Origin: CAYOVG01 sp964407285
GTDB lineage: Bacteria > Desulfobacterota > Syntrophobacteria > Syntrophobacterales > Syntrophobacteraceae
Assembly (NCBI GenBank): GCA_964407285.1
Contig: CAYOVG010000421.1
Coordinates: 1 to 5,342 of the forward strand
DNA: 5,342 nucleotides
Direction: 5' to 3'
How positions within the stretch are numbered: the stretch's first letter is position 1; each line of letters starts with the position of its first letter. The position numbers and the translations under genes were made by a program. Below the pieces are notes generated by a model. It saw only the letters and a program-made list of their open reading frames with translations. It searched no databases and was not told where the DNA came from. Shown piece by piece: positions 1 to 5,215 of this stretch.

Positions 1-969
1 ATTTTGAGCCGTGATGCACGCGCCCCCGCGGCAGACCCAGGGACCGCCGCGGGCGTAATCGGTGACCGTGGTGGAACCCTCCGCGCCGTTGAAGCGCATG
101 AGGAGCGTCATGTCGTCCGCGGAACTCATGGCGGAATCGTACTTCTTCTCCTTGTCCATCTTGCGGTAATGGTGGATGGCGGTGAAGGAAGAGAGAGCGG
201 AGCGGACATCGTCGGTGATCGTGAGCGCCCCGGTGGTGGCCCCGAAGGCGTAGTCGCCGGCGTAGGACGCGAGGGTCTCGTCTCCCACGAGCACGTCCGA
301 CTGCGTGACGGGTTCGGAACTCTCCCCCTGCGCTACCGCCAGCAAGAGGTAGATCCACTGGTTGTGCCCGGAATCGGCGGCAATATACTGGTTGACGATC
401 TGCGCCCCGACGGCGCACTCCCCGAACGCCACGGGGATGACGTTTCCCGGCCTGACGCTGTTGCAGGCGCCGTTCCAGCCATAGGTGGGGCTGCCGGTAT
501 CTCCCGAGGAACCGGAGGGAAACACCATGTTGAGCATGATGCCGCCGAGGGTCATGACGGCGACCGATGCAAGAGATCCCCACAGCGTGCCGGTCGATAT
601 GGCGCTCCCGAACAGCGACATGGACCCGGAGAGGGCGGGAAGTCCGGCGATCCAACCGCCGGTTGCGGCGGCCACGACCACGAGCGCCAGGCCGGCGATC
701 ATCCGGCCGGCATCGCCGCTCCCGTACCGGACGAAGAGCGTTATGCAGTCGCCCGGAAGCACGGGGGCGTCCAGGTCCTCGACCACCAGGCCCCGGCGCG
801 CGGCGACGATATCGCCTTCGTAGCCTTTTGCTCGCAGCATCTCCCGGAACGGGGCCGCCAGATCGCTCAGGCGCATTCCGTGGCGGTACGGCGCGAAGGA
901 GACGTTCCGGTCCGACGGAATGAAGGGGAACGGGTTGGTGACGTTGATGAGCTTGATCGTGCTGTCCAT
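1..969 (-). CDS. Central tail tip protein, gpI/gpJ-like (N-terminal part, runs off window)
   Basis: The frame is open from an ATG at 969 to the window edge (323 codons, no stop), so the C-terminus is missing. An AAAGGAG ribosome binding site at 986-980, 10 nt upstream, supports the start. Residues 1-83 look like a small soluble domain (starts MDSTIKLINVTNPFPF; later LPGDCITLFVRYG). Residues about 88-150 are strongly hydrophobic and Gly/Ala-rich. Then comes YGWNGACNSVRPGNVIPVAFG (broken here as YGWNGACNSV, then RPGNVIPVAFG) at 163-183, and QIVNQYIA near 190-197. A hydrophobic stretch followed by a 'YGW..N....G..IPV.FG' segment is what I know from J-type host-specificity tail proteins (COG4733, Phage-tail_3), whose front part resembles lambda gpI. 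J forms the central hub and tip fibre and contacts the host receptor. The variable receptor-binding end is outside the window. A fused I+J is an inference; the tail tip role is fairly secure. Confidence 0.75.
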   Translation of the reverse strand, partial: MDSTIKLINVTNPFPFIPSDRNVSFAPYRHGMRLSDLAAPFREMLRAKGYEGDIVAARRGLVVEDLDAPVLPGDCITLFVRYGSGDAGRMIAGLALVVVAAATGGWIAGLPALSGSMSLFGSAISTGTLWGSLASVAVMTLGGIMLNMVFPSGSSGDTGSPTYGWNGACNSVRPGNVIPVAFGECAVGAQIVNQYIAADSGHNQWIYLLLAVAQGESSEPVTQSDVLVGDETLASYAGDYAFGATTGALTITDDVRSALSSFTAIHHYRKMDKEKKYDSAMSSADDMTLLMRFNGAEGSTTVTDYARGGPWVCRGGACITAQN

Positions 970-1210
970 TTCGGGTTTACTCCTTTGAGCGGGGGAATGG
1001 GAAGGATGGTGGATAGGTGAATAGGTGAATAGGTGAATAGGTGAGTGGGTGAATAGGTGAATAGGTGAGTGGGGGCTCGTTTGCAGGGAATTCGAAGGGA
1101 GCATGGGGGCTAAATCCTAGTTTTGCCGTTAGATGATACGACGCCGTGAACAATTGAAATCCGGGCTTCTTTGTATGGTTGCCGCCGGCGGCAGTGACTG
1201 CGCGACGGCA
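970..1210. other. Non-coding spacer between the NlpC/P60 gene and the J-like gene
   Basis: No convincing coding frame is present on either strand. The part next to the J-like gene holds its ribosome binding site (986-980) and an octamer array (1011-1074). The rest, about 1075-1210, is less GC-rich than the genes and contains a perfect 12-bp palindrome, GCCGCCGGCGGC, at 1181-1192. That palindrome has no following T-run on either side, so I do not call a terminator. Short open frames here (for example minus 1307-1110) lack a coding-like composition. At 241 bp the spacer is long for a lambda-type tail operon. Confidence 0.6.
1011..1074 (+). repeat. Octamer tandem repeat (GAATAGGT), 8 units
   Basis: Eight contiguous 8-bp units read GGATAGGT, GAATAGGT (x3), GAGTGGGT, GAATAGGT (x2), GAGTGGGG on the plus strand. 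On the mRNA strand this is ACCTATTC/ACCCACTC, just upstream of the ribosome binding site of the J-like gene. The units belong to the same sequence family as the array at 2782-2847 but in the opposite orientation. The unit length is not a multiple of three and the array lies outside genes. Confidence 0.9.
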
Positions 1211-1636
1211 TCATCCTCGGGCTTCGAAATTGCGGCCGCGGGCGCTGAGCCGAAACCGGTAGAATCCTTCGATCAGCCGTTTCCAGAGGATGTGGTCGAG
1301 GGAGCATATCTGCCCGCCGGTGGCTCTCGTGGTATGGAGGAAGTTGTAGGGGTCGATGACCAGGCCGAAGTGGTCGATCACCATGGGCGTGGCGGTGGTG
1401 AAGGCCACGACGGCGCCGGGACGCGGAGCCACGCGTTCGAAGAGGGGCTTTCGGTCTTCCACTCTTCGGGATATCTCCATCGACAGGTGCGAGGCGATGG
1501 AGCCGTAGTCGGGAAGGTCCAGGCCGAGGAGTTGCGCTCCGGCGGGCACGATCCCGTAGCAGTCGTAAGCCTCGGGGCCGTGCCCCATGTCTTCGAAGGG
1601 AGCGCCGACGAGGGCGGAAAACGGGTCCTTACTCAT
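1211..1636 (-). CDS. NlpC/P60-family tail tip peptidase (lambda gpK-like, single domain)
   Basis: A 141-residue protein with the NlpC/P60 cysteine peptidase signature. The catalytic Cys is C26 in AYDCYGIV (compare the usual DCSGLV), the His is H89 in DHFGLVID, and a third polar residue is H101 in NFLHTT. NlpC/P60 enzymes cleave peptide stems in peptidoglycan. In tail modules this protein sits just after L and acts in tip assembly and possibly in local cell wall opening. Lambda gpK also has an N-terminal JAB/MPN (Mov34) metalloprotease domain; here the protein starts only about 25 residues before the catalytic Cys, so that domain is absent. The ATG at 1636 overlaps the end of the L-like gene by 8 nt (ATGAGTAA), indicating translational coupling. 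A GGGGA about 10 nt upstream may be its ribosome binding site. Confidence 0.85.
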   Translation of the reverse strand: MSKDPFSALVGAPFEDMGHGPEAYDCYGIVPAGAQLLGLDLPDYGSIASHLSMEISRRVEDRKPLFERVAPRPGAVVAFTTATPMVIDHFGLVIDPYNFLHTTRATGGQICSLDHILWKRLIEGFYRFRLSARGRNFEARG

Positions 1637-2249
1637 CGAAGATCGTCCCCATGAGTCCGGGCTGCCCTCCGAAGCGGAGCGCGTTCCCGAGCGATACGCA
1701 GGTCTCCCATTTGTAGTCGCAAGACGAGGCCGTGCCGGAATAGCCGCACTCCTCTCCGCCGAATCCCGTCGAGAGCCGGTAGCGGCAAAGGTCCGCGGCG
1801 AACGTGTTGGCCGGGAACCTCAAGCCGTAAGGATTTTCCATGCCCAGGTGGAAGGTGACCCAGTCGGCGTCGGCTTCGGTCTTGAGCACGGTGAATTCCA
1901 TGCTGAAGAGCGGAGTCGTGAGGTCGAGGTGGCCGGAGCTCACCAGGCGCACGATCACCGTTGCTCCCATGAGTCCCTCGGCCCTTTCGCACTCGTACTG
2001 GATCATTCGATCGACGTTTTGCACCTGGATGACCAACTCCGGAAGCTTCCCCTCCCCGCTCTGTCCGATCACCCCCATGTTCCATGCGAATTTCTGCCAT
2101 GTCTGATCGTTCCACACGATATCGGCGACGTTACGCACAAGCCTCAGAGAATCCGAAAGAGCGTCCGATTGCACCTCCAGGAGCATCAGGAGCGCATTAG
2201 AGGAGTAGAGCCTGTTCTTTTCCTGCACGAGTTCGGATGGAATGGTCAC
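1629..2249 (-). CDS. Minor tail protein L-like, tail tip, C-terminal Cys4 cluster
   Basis: A 206-residue protein. Its start is a GTG at 2249 (MTIPSELVQEKNRLYSSNAL) preceded by AGAAGGG six nt upstream; I see no better start. Residues 10-150 resemble the beta-rich body of phage minor tail protein L (DUF1833/Phage_tail_L type). The C-terminal part carries four cysteines, C155, C168, C177 and C184, in the context LCRYRLS...ECGYSG...SSCDYKWETC, followed by GNALRFGGQPGL. This layout (C..Y/W, ECGY.G, two more Cys, then 'RFGG.P') is what lambda gpL shows, where the cysteines bind an iron-sulfur cluster; cluster binding here is inferred. In the virion L joins the tube to the tip and contacts M and J. 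It lies 54 nt after the M-like gene and overlaps the NlpC/P60 gene by 8 nt. Confidence 0.85.
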   Translation of the reverse strand: MTIPSELVQEKNRLYSSNALLMLLEVQSDALSDSLRLVRNVADIVWNDQTWQKFAWNMGVIGQSGEGKLPELVIQVQNVDRMIQYECERAEGLMGATVIVRLVSSGHLDLTTPLFSMEFTVLKTEADADWVTFHLGMENPYGLRFPANTFAADLCRYRLSTGFGGEECGYSGTASSCDYKWETCVSLGNALRFGGQPGLMGTIFDE

Positions 2250-2303
2250 TCGATACCCTTCTCTTTGAATCTATCCGCGCAAATGAGTCTCTATTGGACG
2301 TCT

Positions 2304-2771
2304 TCACGCCACCTTGAGCAGTTCCACGGGGGATTCCGTATACCAGTGATTCGGGAAGAGGAAACGGAAAGGCAGTTCTTCCTGCGTGAACCGCACAAGG
2401 TAAACCGGCCCCTCGCCATACCCGACGTCCACTTCCGTGTCGAACGGGTCGAGCCCCGAAGGGTCGGCTTCGCCGCTGTATCCGTCGGGAGAACCGTAGA
2501 GGCCGACCGGGACCTGGAAGTAGAACGGCAGGGCGGGTCCGCGCCGATTCCAGAAGAATTCGAGGAGCGCATTGAACGAAGCGGGGCTCATCATCCCCTC
2601 GGAACCGCTCCACTCCAGGACGATTTTCATCCGGTTGCGCGTCCACCGGGGACGGCAAGTGTCGTATCCGGCTTCGCTGGGGGTAATGATGGTGCTAGTC
2701 ACCGGAATCACCTTAATCCCCGATGGAGCATCGATACTGTCCCAATTCCATGTGCTGTAGTCGTCGGACAT
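2304..2771 (-). CDS. Minor tail protein M-like (tail tip)
   Basis: A 155-residue protein. The ATG at 2771 is preceded by GGAGGGGGA, a strong ribosome binding site placed very close. The core at residues 32-90 (SEAGYDTCRPRWTRNRMKIV, then FNALLEFFWNRRG, then PFYFQVP) resembles the short lambda gpM family. There, a basic or aromatic strand is followed by 'L..F...+GG...F.W'. The C-terminal segment VYLVRFTQEELPFRFLFPNHW looks like a final beta strand pair. gpM-type proteins form a ring at the distal end of the tail tube. Position between the tape measure and L matches lambda order exactly. It is longer than gpM (about 109 residues), with an Asp/Gly-rich insert near 95-122. Family assignment rests mainly on pattern and gene order. 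Confidence 0.65.
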   Translation of the reverse strand: MSDDYSTWNWDSIDAPSGIKVIPVTSTIITPSEAGYDTCRPRWTRNRMKIVLEWSGSEGMMSPASFNALLEFFWNRRGPALPFYFQVPVGLYGSPDGYSGEADPSGLDPFDTEVDVGYGEGPVYLVRFTQEELPFRFLFPNHWYTESPVELLKVA

Positions 2772-2781
2772 TCCCCCTCCG

Positions 2782-2847
2782 ATTCACCCACTCCCCCCAC
2801 TCCCCCCATTCACCCATTCACCCATTCACCCATTCACCCATTCACCG
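2782..2847 (-). repeat. Octamer tandem repeat (sense GGGTGAAT), between tape measure and M-like gene
   Basis: On the plus strand the array reads ATTCACCC at 2782-2789, ACTCCCCCC twice (2790-2807), then five ATTCACCC-type units at 2808-2847. On the transcribed (minus) sense strand it reads GGGTGAAT repeated. G-tracts at 2839-2837, 2831-2829, 2823-2821 and 2815-2813 are separated by 5-nt loops, a canonical G-quadruplex pattern. The array ends about 10 nt before the start codon of the M-like gene. Less regular CCATC/CATTC repeats continue to about 2875. Units match those at 1011-1074 in inverted orientation. Confidence 0.9.
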
Positions 2848-2873
2848 TCCCTTCCATCCCCCATCCCTTCCAT

Positions 2874-3934
2874 TCACCGAATCTTCGCAATCGCATACAT
2901 GAGGGACTCGTTGCCGCCGTTCACCGCTTCCAGAATGATGTCCTGGACCCATTTCTTGCCGTCCCACCGGGGGCCGTCGGAACCCTTCCGGGCGATGGCC
3001 TGGGTGCCGGTGTTGTTCACCAGGTTGACCGTCACTGGGGACGCCTCCCGGGCATTCCGGGAAGCCTGCAGTTGGGACAGGATGGATGCCCGGTCGGATC
3101 GCGACACCACCTCTTCGCCGGTCTGCAGGATGGCGGGAAATTCGTCCGCGGCCAGGCCGTTGTGGAGCCTCAGTGCACTGCGGAACACAACGGGGTCGAT
3201 GCGCATTTCGGGAAAGGGGGAGAGTCCGGCAATACCGCCCGTGTGGGCGACATAGGCGGGCACGGTATCCGTTGCGGATACCGCCAACGCGTCGCCCACG
3301 GCGGAATCTCCGCCGGTCGGGCCGCCCGCGGCGCCCCCGAGCCACCGCGTGAGGCTTCCGAACACGCCCCCGACGAACGAACGGTTGAATATTTTGTCGG
3401 TGATGGTCGTCTGGATCTGGATACGGATAATGTCGCGGATGATGGATTCGGCCAGGTCGGAGAAGCTGATTTTCCCCTGCATCACCGTATCGGTGAGCAT
3501 GTTGGTAAAATCCTTTCCCCAGCCGCGCACGGCGCTTTCGACCCTGCGCACGGAGGGTTCCACGCTGTCGATCCCCTTGGCGGCCTGGTCCACCGTCTTG
3601 CGGTAGGTTTCCCAGGAATCGTTTCCTTCAGCCAGGATCGCATTTACCCGTTCCATCTCCGACGCCAGGCTCTCGACGGGCGGGCCGGCTTCCTGAAAGG
3701 CGCGCCGGGCTTCCGCGCCGATTTGCCGGATGCTCTCGCCGATGTTCACCGAACCCGATTCGAGGGTTTCGAGAGACGACGACCAGCTATTCCGCATTCC
3801 CACGGCAGCATGCTCCATGGCGCTCATGAGGGCGTCCATCTCCGCCCGAAGCCGCTCCATCCCCGACCCCACTCGCTCCACATCGCTCTCGATATCGAAN
3901 NNNNNNNNNGGCTGGTCGAATCTCCACTGCTCAC
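2874..3934 (-). CDS. Tail tape measure protein, lambda gpH-like; interrupted by assembly gap
   Basis: The visible C-terminal part (from 3899 down) is about 341 residues. Numbering from a GTG at 3881, residues 1-120 are helical and coiled-coil-like. Residues 121-168 (WGKDFTNMLTDTVMQGKISF, then SDLAESIIRDIIRIQIQTTI) match the conserved Tape_meas_lam_C type segment: 'G...F.DLA.SII.DI.RI..Q..I'. A Gly-rich stretch, HTGGIAG (213-219) and ILQTGEEVVSR (251-261) are also typical. The tape measure sets tail length and passes into the host membrane at infection. The frame stays open upstream of 3881 to the Ns, so that GTG is not the true start. On the far side of the gap a GTG at 3934 has AAGGAG 8 nt upstream and reads MSSGDSTS into the Ns; this is the likely real start. 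Most of the N-terminal region, probably hundreds of residues, is therefore not in the assembly. Confidence 0.85.
3900..3909. other. Scaffold gap (10 Ns) inside the tape measure gene
   Basis: Ten Ns at 3900-3909. The start-side frame (GTG at 3934) and the C-terminal frame (FDIESDVERVGSG) are not in phase across exactly 10 nt, so the N count is a placeholder. The true length is unknown and likely large, because siphovirus tape measure proteins usually exceed 600 residues. Confidence 0.95.
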
Positions 3935-4012
3935 TGTACTCACTCCTTCCCCAATTCCTGAAACGCCCTCAAGGGGCCGGGCTGCAATTCGTTCACGGGT
4001 ATCGGTCCTGAC

Positions 4013-4047
4013 CCCGCAACCCGCAACCCGCAACCCGCAACTCGCAA
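4013..4047 (+). repeat. Heptamer tandem repeat (CCCGCAA), 5 units
   Basis: Units at 4013, 4020, 4027 and 4034 are exact CCCGCAA; a fifth at 4041 is CTCGCAA. It lies in the spacer about 80-110 nt before the tape measure start codon. On the mRNA strand it reads TTGCGGG. Its unit length and sequence differ from the other arrays in the window. Confidence 0.9.
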
Positions 4048-4064
4048 CCCGAAGGAACCGGACG

Positions 4065-4089
4065 CCCCCTCATCCCCCCACCCCTACCC
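4065..4089 (-). promoter_or_regulatory. G-quadruplex motif on the mRNA strand
   Basis: On the minus (sense) strand four G-tracts of 3, 4, 6 and 5 are separated by loops TA, T and ATGA. This fits the strict G3+N1-7 quadruplex rule with short loops. It lies between the end of the chaperone fusion and the tape measure gene, where a stable RNA structure could block processing or reduce read-through. The motif is seen; the function is inferred. Confidence 0.6.
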
Positions 4090-4096
4090 TCTCGCC

Positions 4097-4208
4097 TCAC
4101 TCCAGACAGATGCGCCCTTCACTCCAGACGGGTGCGTCCTTCATTCCGGACAGATGCGCCCTTCACTCTGGCCAGGTGCGGCATTCATTCCGGACAGGTG
4201 CGGCAGAC
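4097..4208 (-). repeat. 22-bp tandem repeat spanning the 3' end of the T frame (5 units)
   Basis: Five units with a 22-bp period start on the plus strand at 4099, 4121, 4143, 4165 and 4187 (first unit ACTCCAGACAGATGCGCCCT + TC). A decayed sixth copy may lie at 4209-4230. On the sense strand each unit contains CGC-A(C/T)C-xxx-C(C/T)G-GA(A/G)-TGA, that is R-(T/I)-x-(P/L)-E-stop. The TGA codons fall at 4187, 4165, 4143, 4121 and 4099 (first base). Because 22 is not divisible by three, successive stops serve successive reading frames. The first copy supplies the end of the gpGT-like frame. Confidence 0.85.
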
Positions 4209-4682
4209 TTCGACCAGGTGATCGCCGAATAATCGGCGGCATTGGGCCACGGACGTCCCTTTGCAGTATCGCCCGGTAAGGGGGTTTCCCGATCCAGTCG
4301 CTTCGGCTTCCGTTGAGGTCGCCGATGCCGTCGCGGCCGCGGCTGCATCGGTTCCCGCGCCCGGCGCGGCAGTCCCCGGATTTGCATCCGGGCCCACGTA
4401 TGCGGCCCTCCAGTTCGACCCCAGCAGGCGCGCCAGGAATTCCATCTTCGCCAGTTCGCGGTCGACCTCGCGACAGTGCTCCTCGGCCTGCGCCCGGAGC
4501 CACTCCTTTGCGGCAATCGCCTCTACACTCCAGAGGATGGCGTCCCTTCGGGTGATATCGCCTCGGGCGAGGCGGTAGATGACTCGCTCAAATTCGCGTA
4601 TGCCCGCGTGATCCGGGTCCTCAGGCCGATGAGCATCGTCAGGAGCCTCTCCAGGAGAGAAGATACCCGGTTGCAGGCGAAA
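4185..4682 (-). CDS. T-like -1 frame extension of the tail assembly chaperone (gpGT-like fusion)
   Basis: This frame reads as clear protein, for example FERVIYRLARGDITRRDAIL, SVEAIAAKEWLRAQAEEHCR and MEFLARLLGSNWRAAYVGP. An Ala/Thr-rich linker and LTGRYCKGTSVAQC...CRTCPE-stop follow. It has no ATG, GTG or TTG between the start of the G gene and the internal ATG at 4445, which lies within the coding-like part. It is in the -1 frame relative to the chaperone and stays open throughout it. The simplest reading is lambda-style -1 programmed frameshifting, giving a 261-residue fusion (97 + 164) if the slip is at 4685-4679; lambda gpGT is of similar size. gpGT-type proteins bind tube subunits and the tape measure and are absent from virions. 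Four Cys (C236, C244, C256, C259 of the fusion) could bind metal. Alternatives are separate translation from a rare CTG (4676) or an indel error in the six-T run. Confidence 0.7.
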   Translation of the reverse strand, partial: FRLQPGIFSPGEAPDDAHRPEDPDHAGIREFERVIYRLARGDITRRDAILWSVEAIAAKEWLRAQAEEHCREVDRELAKMEFLARLLGSNWRAAYVGPDANPGTAAPGAGTDAAAAATASATSTEAEATGSGNPLTGRYCKGTSVAQCRRLFGDHLVEVCRTCPE

Positions 4683-4969
4683 AAATCTTCCACGGCCTCC
4701 AGCGCCTGCTCCGGTGTGACGGCGTACCCGATCTCCTCGGCCCGCGCCTCGATGCTTTTCATGGCGTCCACCACGCTGAGTCCCTCCTCCACGAGCACCA
4801 CCGCCAGGGCCGTCCCCAATTTCTCGCTCCCCAGCATGCCCGCCAATTCCAACGGGGTCCCTCCCGTAATCCGTACCCCTTCCAGCAGGGGAAGCAACAT
4901 CCGGAGCTGCCCCAGGACGATGGGCCGCTGAACGTAGGTCCGATCGCCAATCCGATAGTTTTTTTCCAT
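4523..4969 (-). CDS. Tail assembly chaperone, gpG-like (zero-frame product)
   Basis: A 148-residue protein starting MEKNYRIGDRTYVQRPIVLG at the ATG at 4969, with GGGAG about 10 nt upstream. An in-frame ATG at 5041 would add 24 Lys/Glu/Gly-rich residues translated from the purine-rich leader, so I reject it. The protein is mainly helical, with several amphipathic stretches (QLRMLLPLLEGV, ALAVVLVEEGLSVVDAM, VSSLLERLLTMLIGL) and no signal peptide. Sequence similarity to lambda gpG itself is not obvious. The call rests on position between the tail tube gene and the tape measure gene, on size, and on the overlapping -1 frame. The tail after residue 97 overlaps the T-like frame for about 155 nt; the last part (SESSTASPEAISPEGTPSSG) is low in complexity. 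Confidence 0.7.
   Translation of the reverse strand: MEKNYRIGDRTYVQRPIVLGQLRMLLPLLEGVRITGGTPLELAGMLGSEKLGTALAVVLVEEGLSVVDAMKSIEARAEEIGYAVTPEQALEAVEDFFACNRVSSLLERLLTMLIGLRTRITRAYANLSESSTASPEAISPEGTPSSGV
4679..4685 (-). promoter_or_regulatory. Candidate -1 frameshift slippery site T TTT TTC
   Basis: The mRNA reads GA-T TTT TTC GCC in the chaperone frame, an exact X XXY YYZ heptamer (X=Y=T, Z=C). After slippage both tRNAs re-pair on TTT TTT, entering the T-like frame. A near-palindrome CTCTCCTGGAGAG (plus 4647-4659) starts 19 nt downstream; it could be a stimulatory hairpin, though this spacer is longer than the usual 5-9 nt. Upstream, GGAG at 4700-4697 (in CCGGAGCAG it lies further away) is not convincingly placed as a stimulatory Shine-Dalgarno. 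Confidence 0.6.
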
Positions 4970-5215
4970 TTCGGTTCTTCTCCCGCCCTTTCCTTCTTCC
5001 TTCATTCTTCCCTTCTTGTCTTTTCCCTCTTTTCCTCTCACTTACTCTCTCTCGTTCTCTCTAATCACCTTCTGTCCACTCTTGTTCTCTTTCGTTCTTT
5101 TTCGCGCTCTTTCTTGATATTTCTTATTTTTTCTTCTTCTTCCTTTTTTGTTCTTCTTTCTTCTTTTTTGTTCTTTTTCGTGTTCTTTCGTGCTTTTCGT
5201 GGTAGAAAACCCCCG
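4970..5215 (-). other. Purine-rich leader upstream of the chaperone gene (no gene)
   Basis: About 246 bp with almost only pyrimidines on the plus strand, so the mRNA is purine-rich (AAGAAGAAAGAAG, GAAAAAGAAC, GAGAGAGTAAG types). A 13-bp direct repeat CTTTTTTGTTCTT occurs at 5143-5155 and 5163-5175. Near the upstream gene the sense strand has spaced CACGAAA elements (about 5201-5170). It contains no convincing protein and no hairpin-plus-T terminator. It ends with the GGGAG ribosome binding site of the chaperone gene. Confidence 0.7.

Larger units (their letters stand above)
3935..4184. other. Non-coding, repeat-filled spacer upstream of the tape measure gene
   Basis: A 250-bp stretch with no gene I can support. 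In transcription order it holds the rest of the 22-bp array (to 4099), a G-quadruplex motif (4089-4065), heptamer repeats (4047-4013) and the tape measure ribosome binding site AAGGAG (3948-3943). Long plus-strand frames through it are low-complexity Pro/His/Thr translations of repeats. Confidence 0.65.

Noticed and set aside
4..1020. A 338-codon open frame on the plus strand
   Set aside because: It is antisense to the J-like gene, lacks a good ribosome binding site and has Gly/Arg/His-rich shadow composition.
1181..1192. Palindrome GCCGCCGGCGGC as operator or terminator
   Set aside because: Short GC palindromes are frequent at this base composition, with no loop, T-run or neighbouring regulator to support a role.
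4097..4208. CRISPR array
   Set aside because: The 22-bp units are directly adjacent with no spacers and sit at a gene end, so this is a tandem repeat.
1587..4232. An 881-codon open frame on the plus strand
   Set aside because: It runs antisense through four well-supported tail genes, the N gap and the repeat arrays. Its translation is Pro/His/Arg-rich with repeat-derived HPFTHSPIHPFT stretches. Long antisense frames are expected at high GC.
4141..4516. Separate minus-strand genes at 4516-4163 and 4503-4141
   Set aside because: They are in the other two frames of the T-like region, Arg/Pro/Gly-rich, and end alike only because the 22-bp array repeats the stop.
4958..4964. A second slippery heptamer, A AAA AAC, at codons 2-4 of the chaperone gene
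   Set aside because: It is in phase and canonical, but slipping there would translate the -1 frame across the first part of G, which does not look like protein. Probably chance from ATG GAA AAA AAC.
4970..5041. N-terminal extension of the chaperone to an ATG at 5041
   Set aside because: The added 24 residues are a Lys/Glu/Gly translation of the polypurine leader, while the ATG at 4969 has a proper ribosome binding site.
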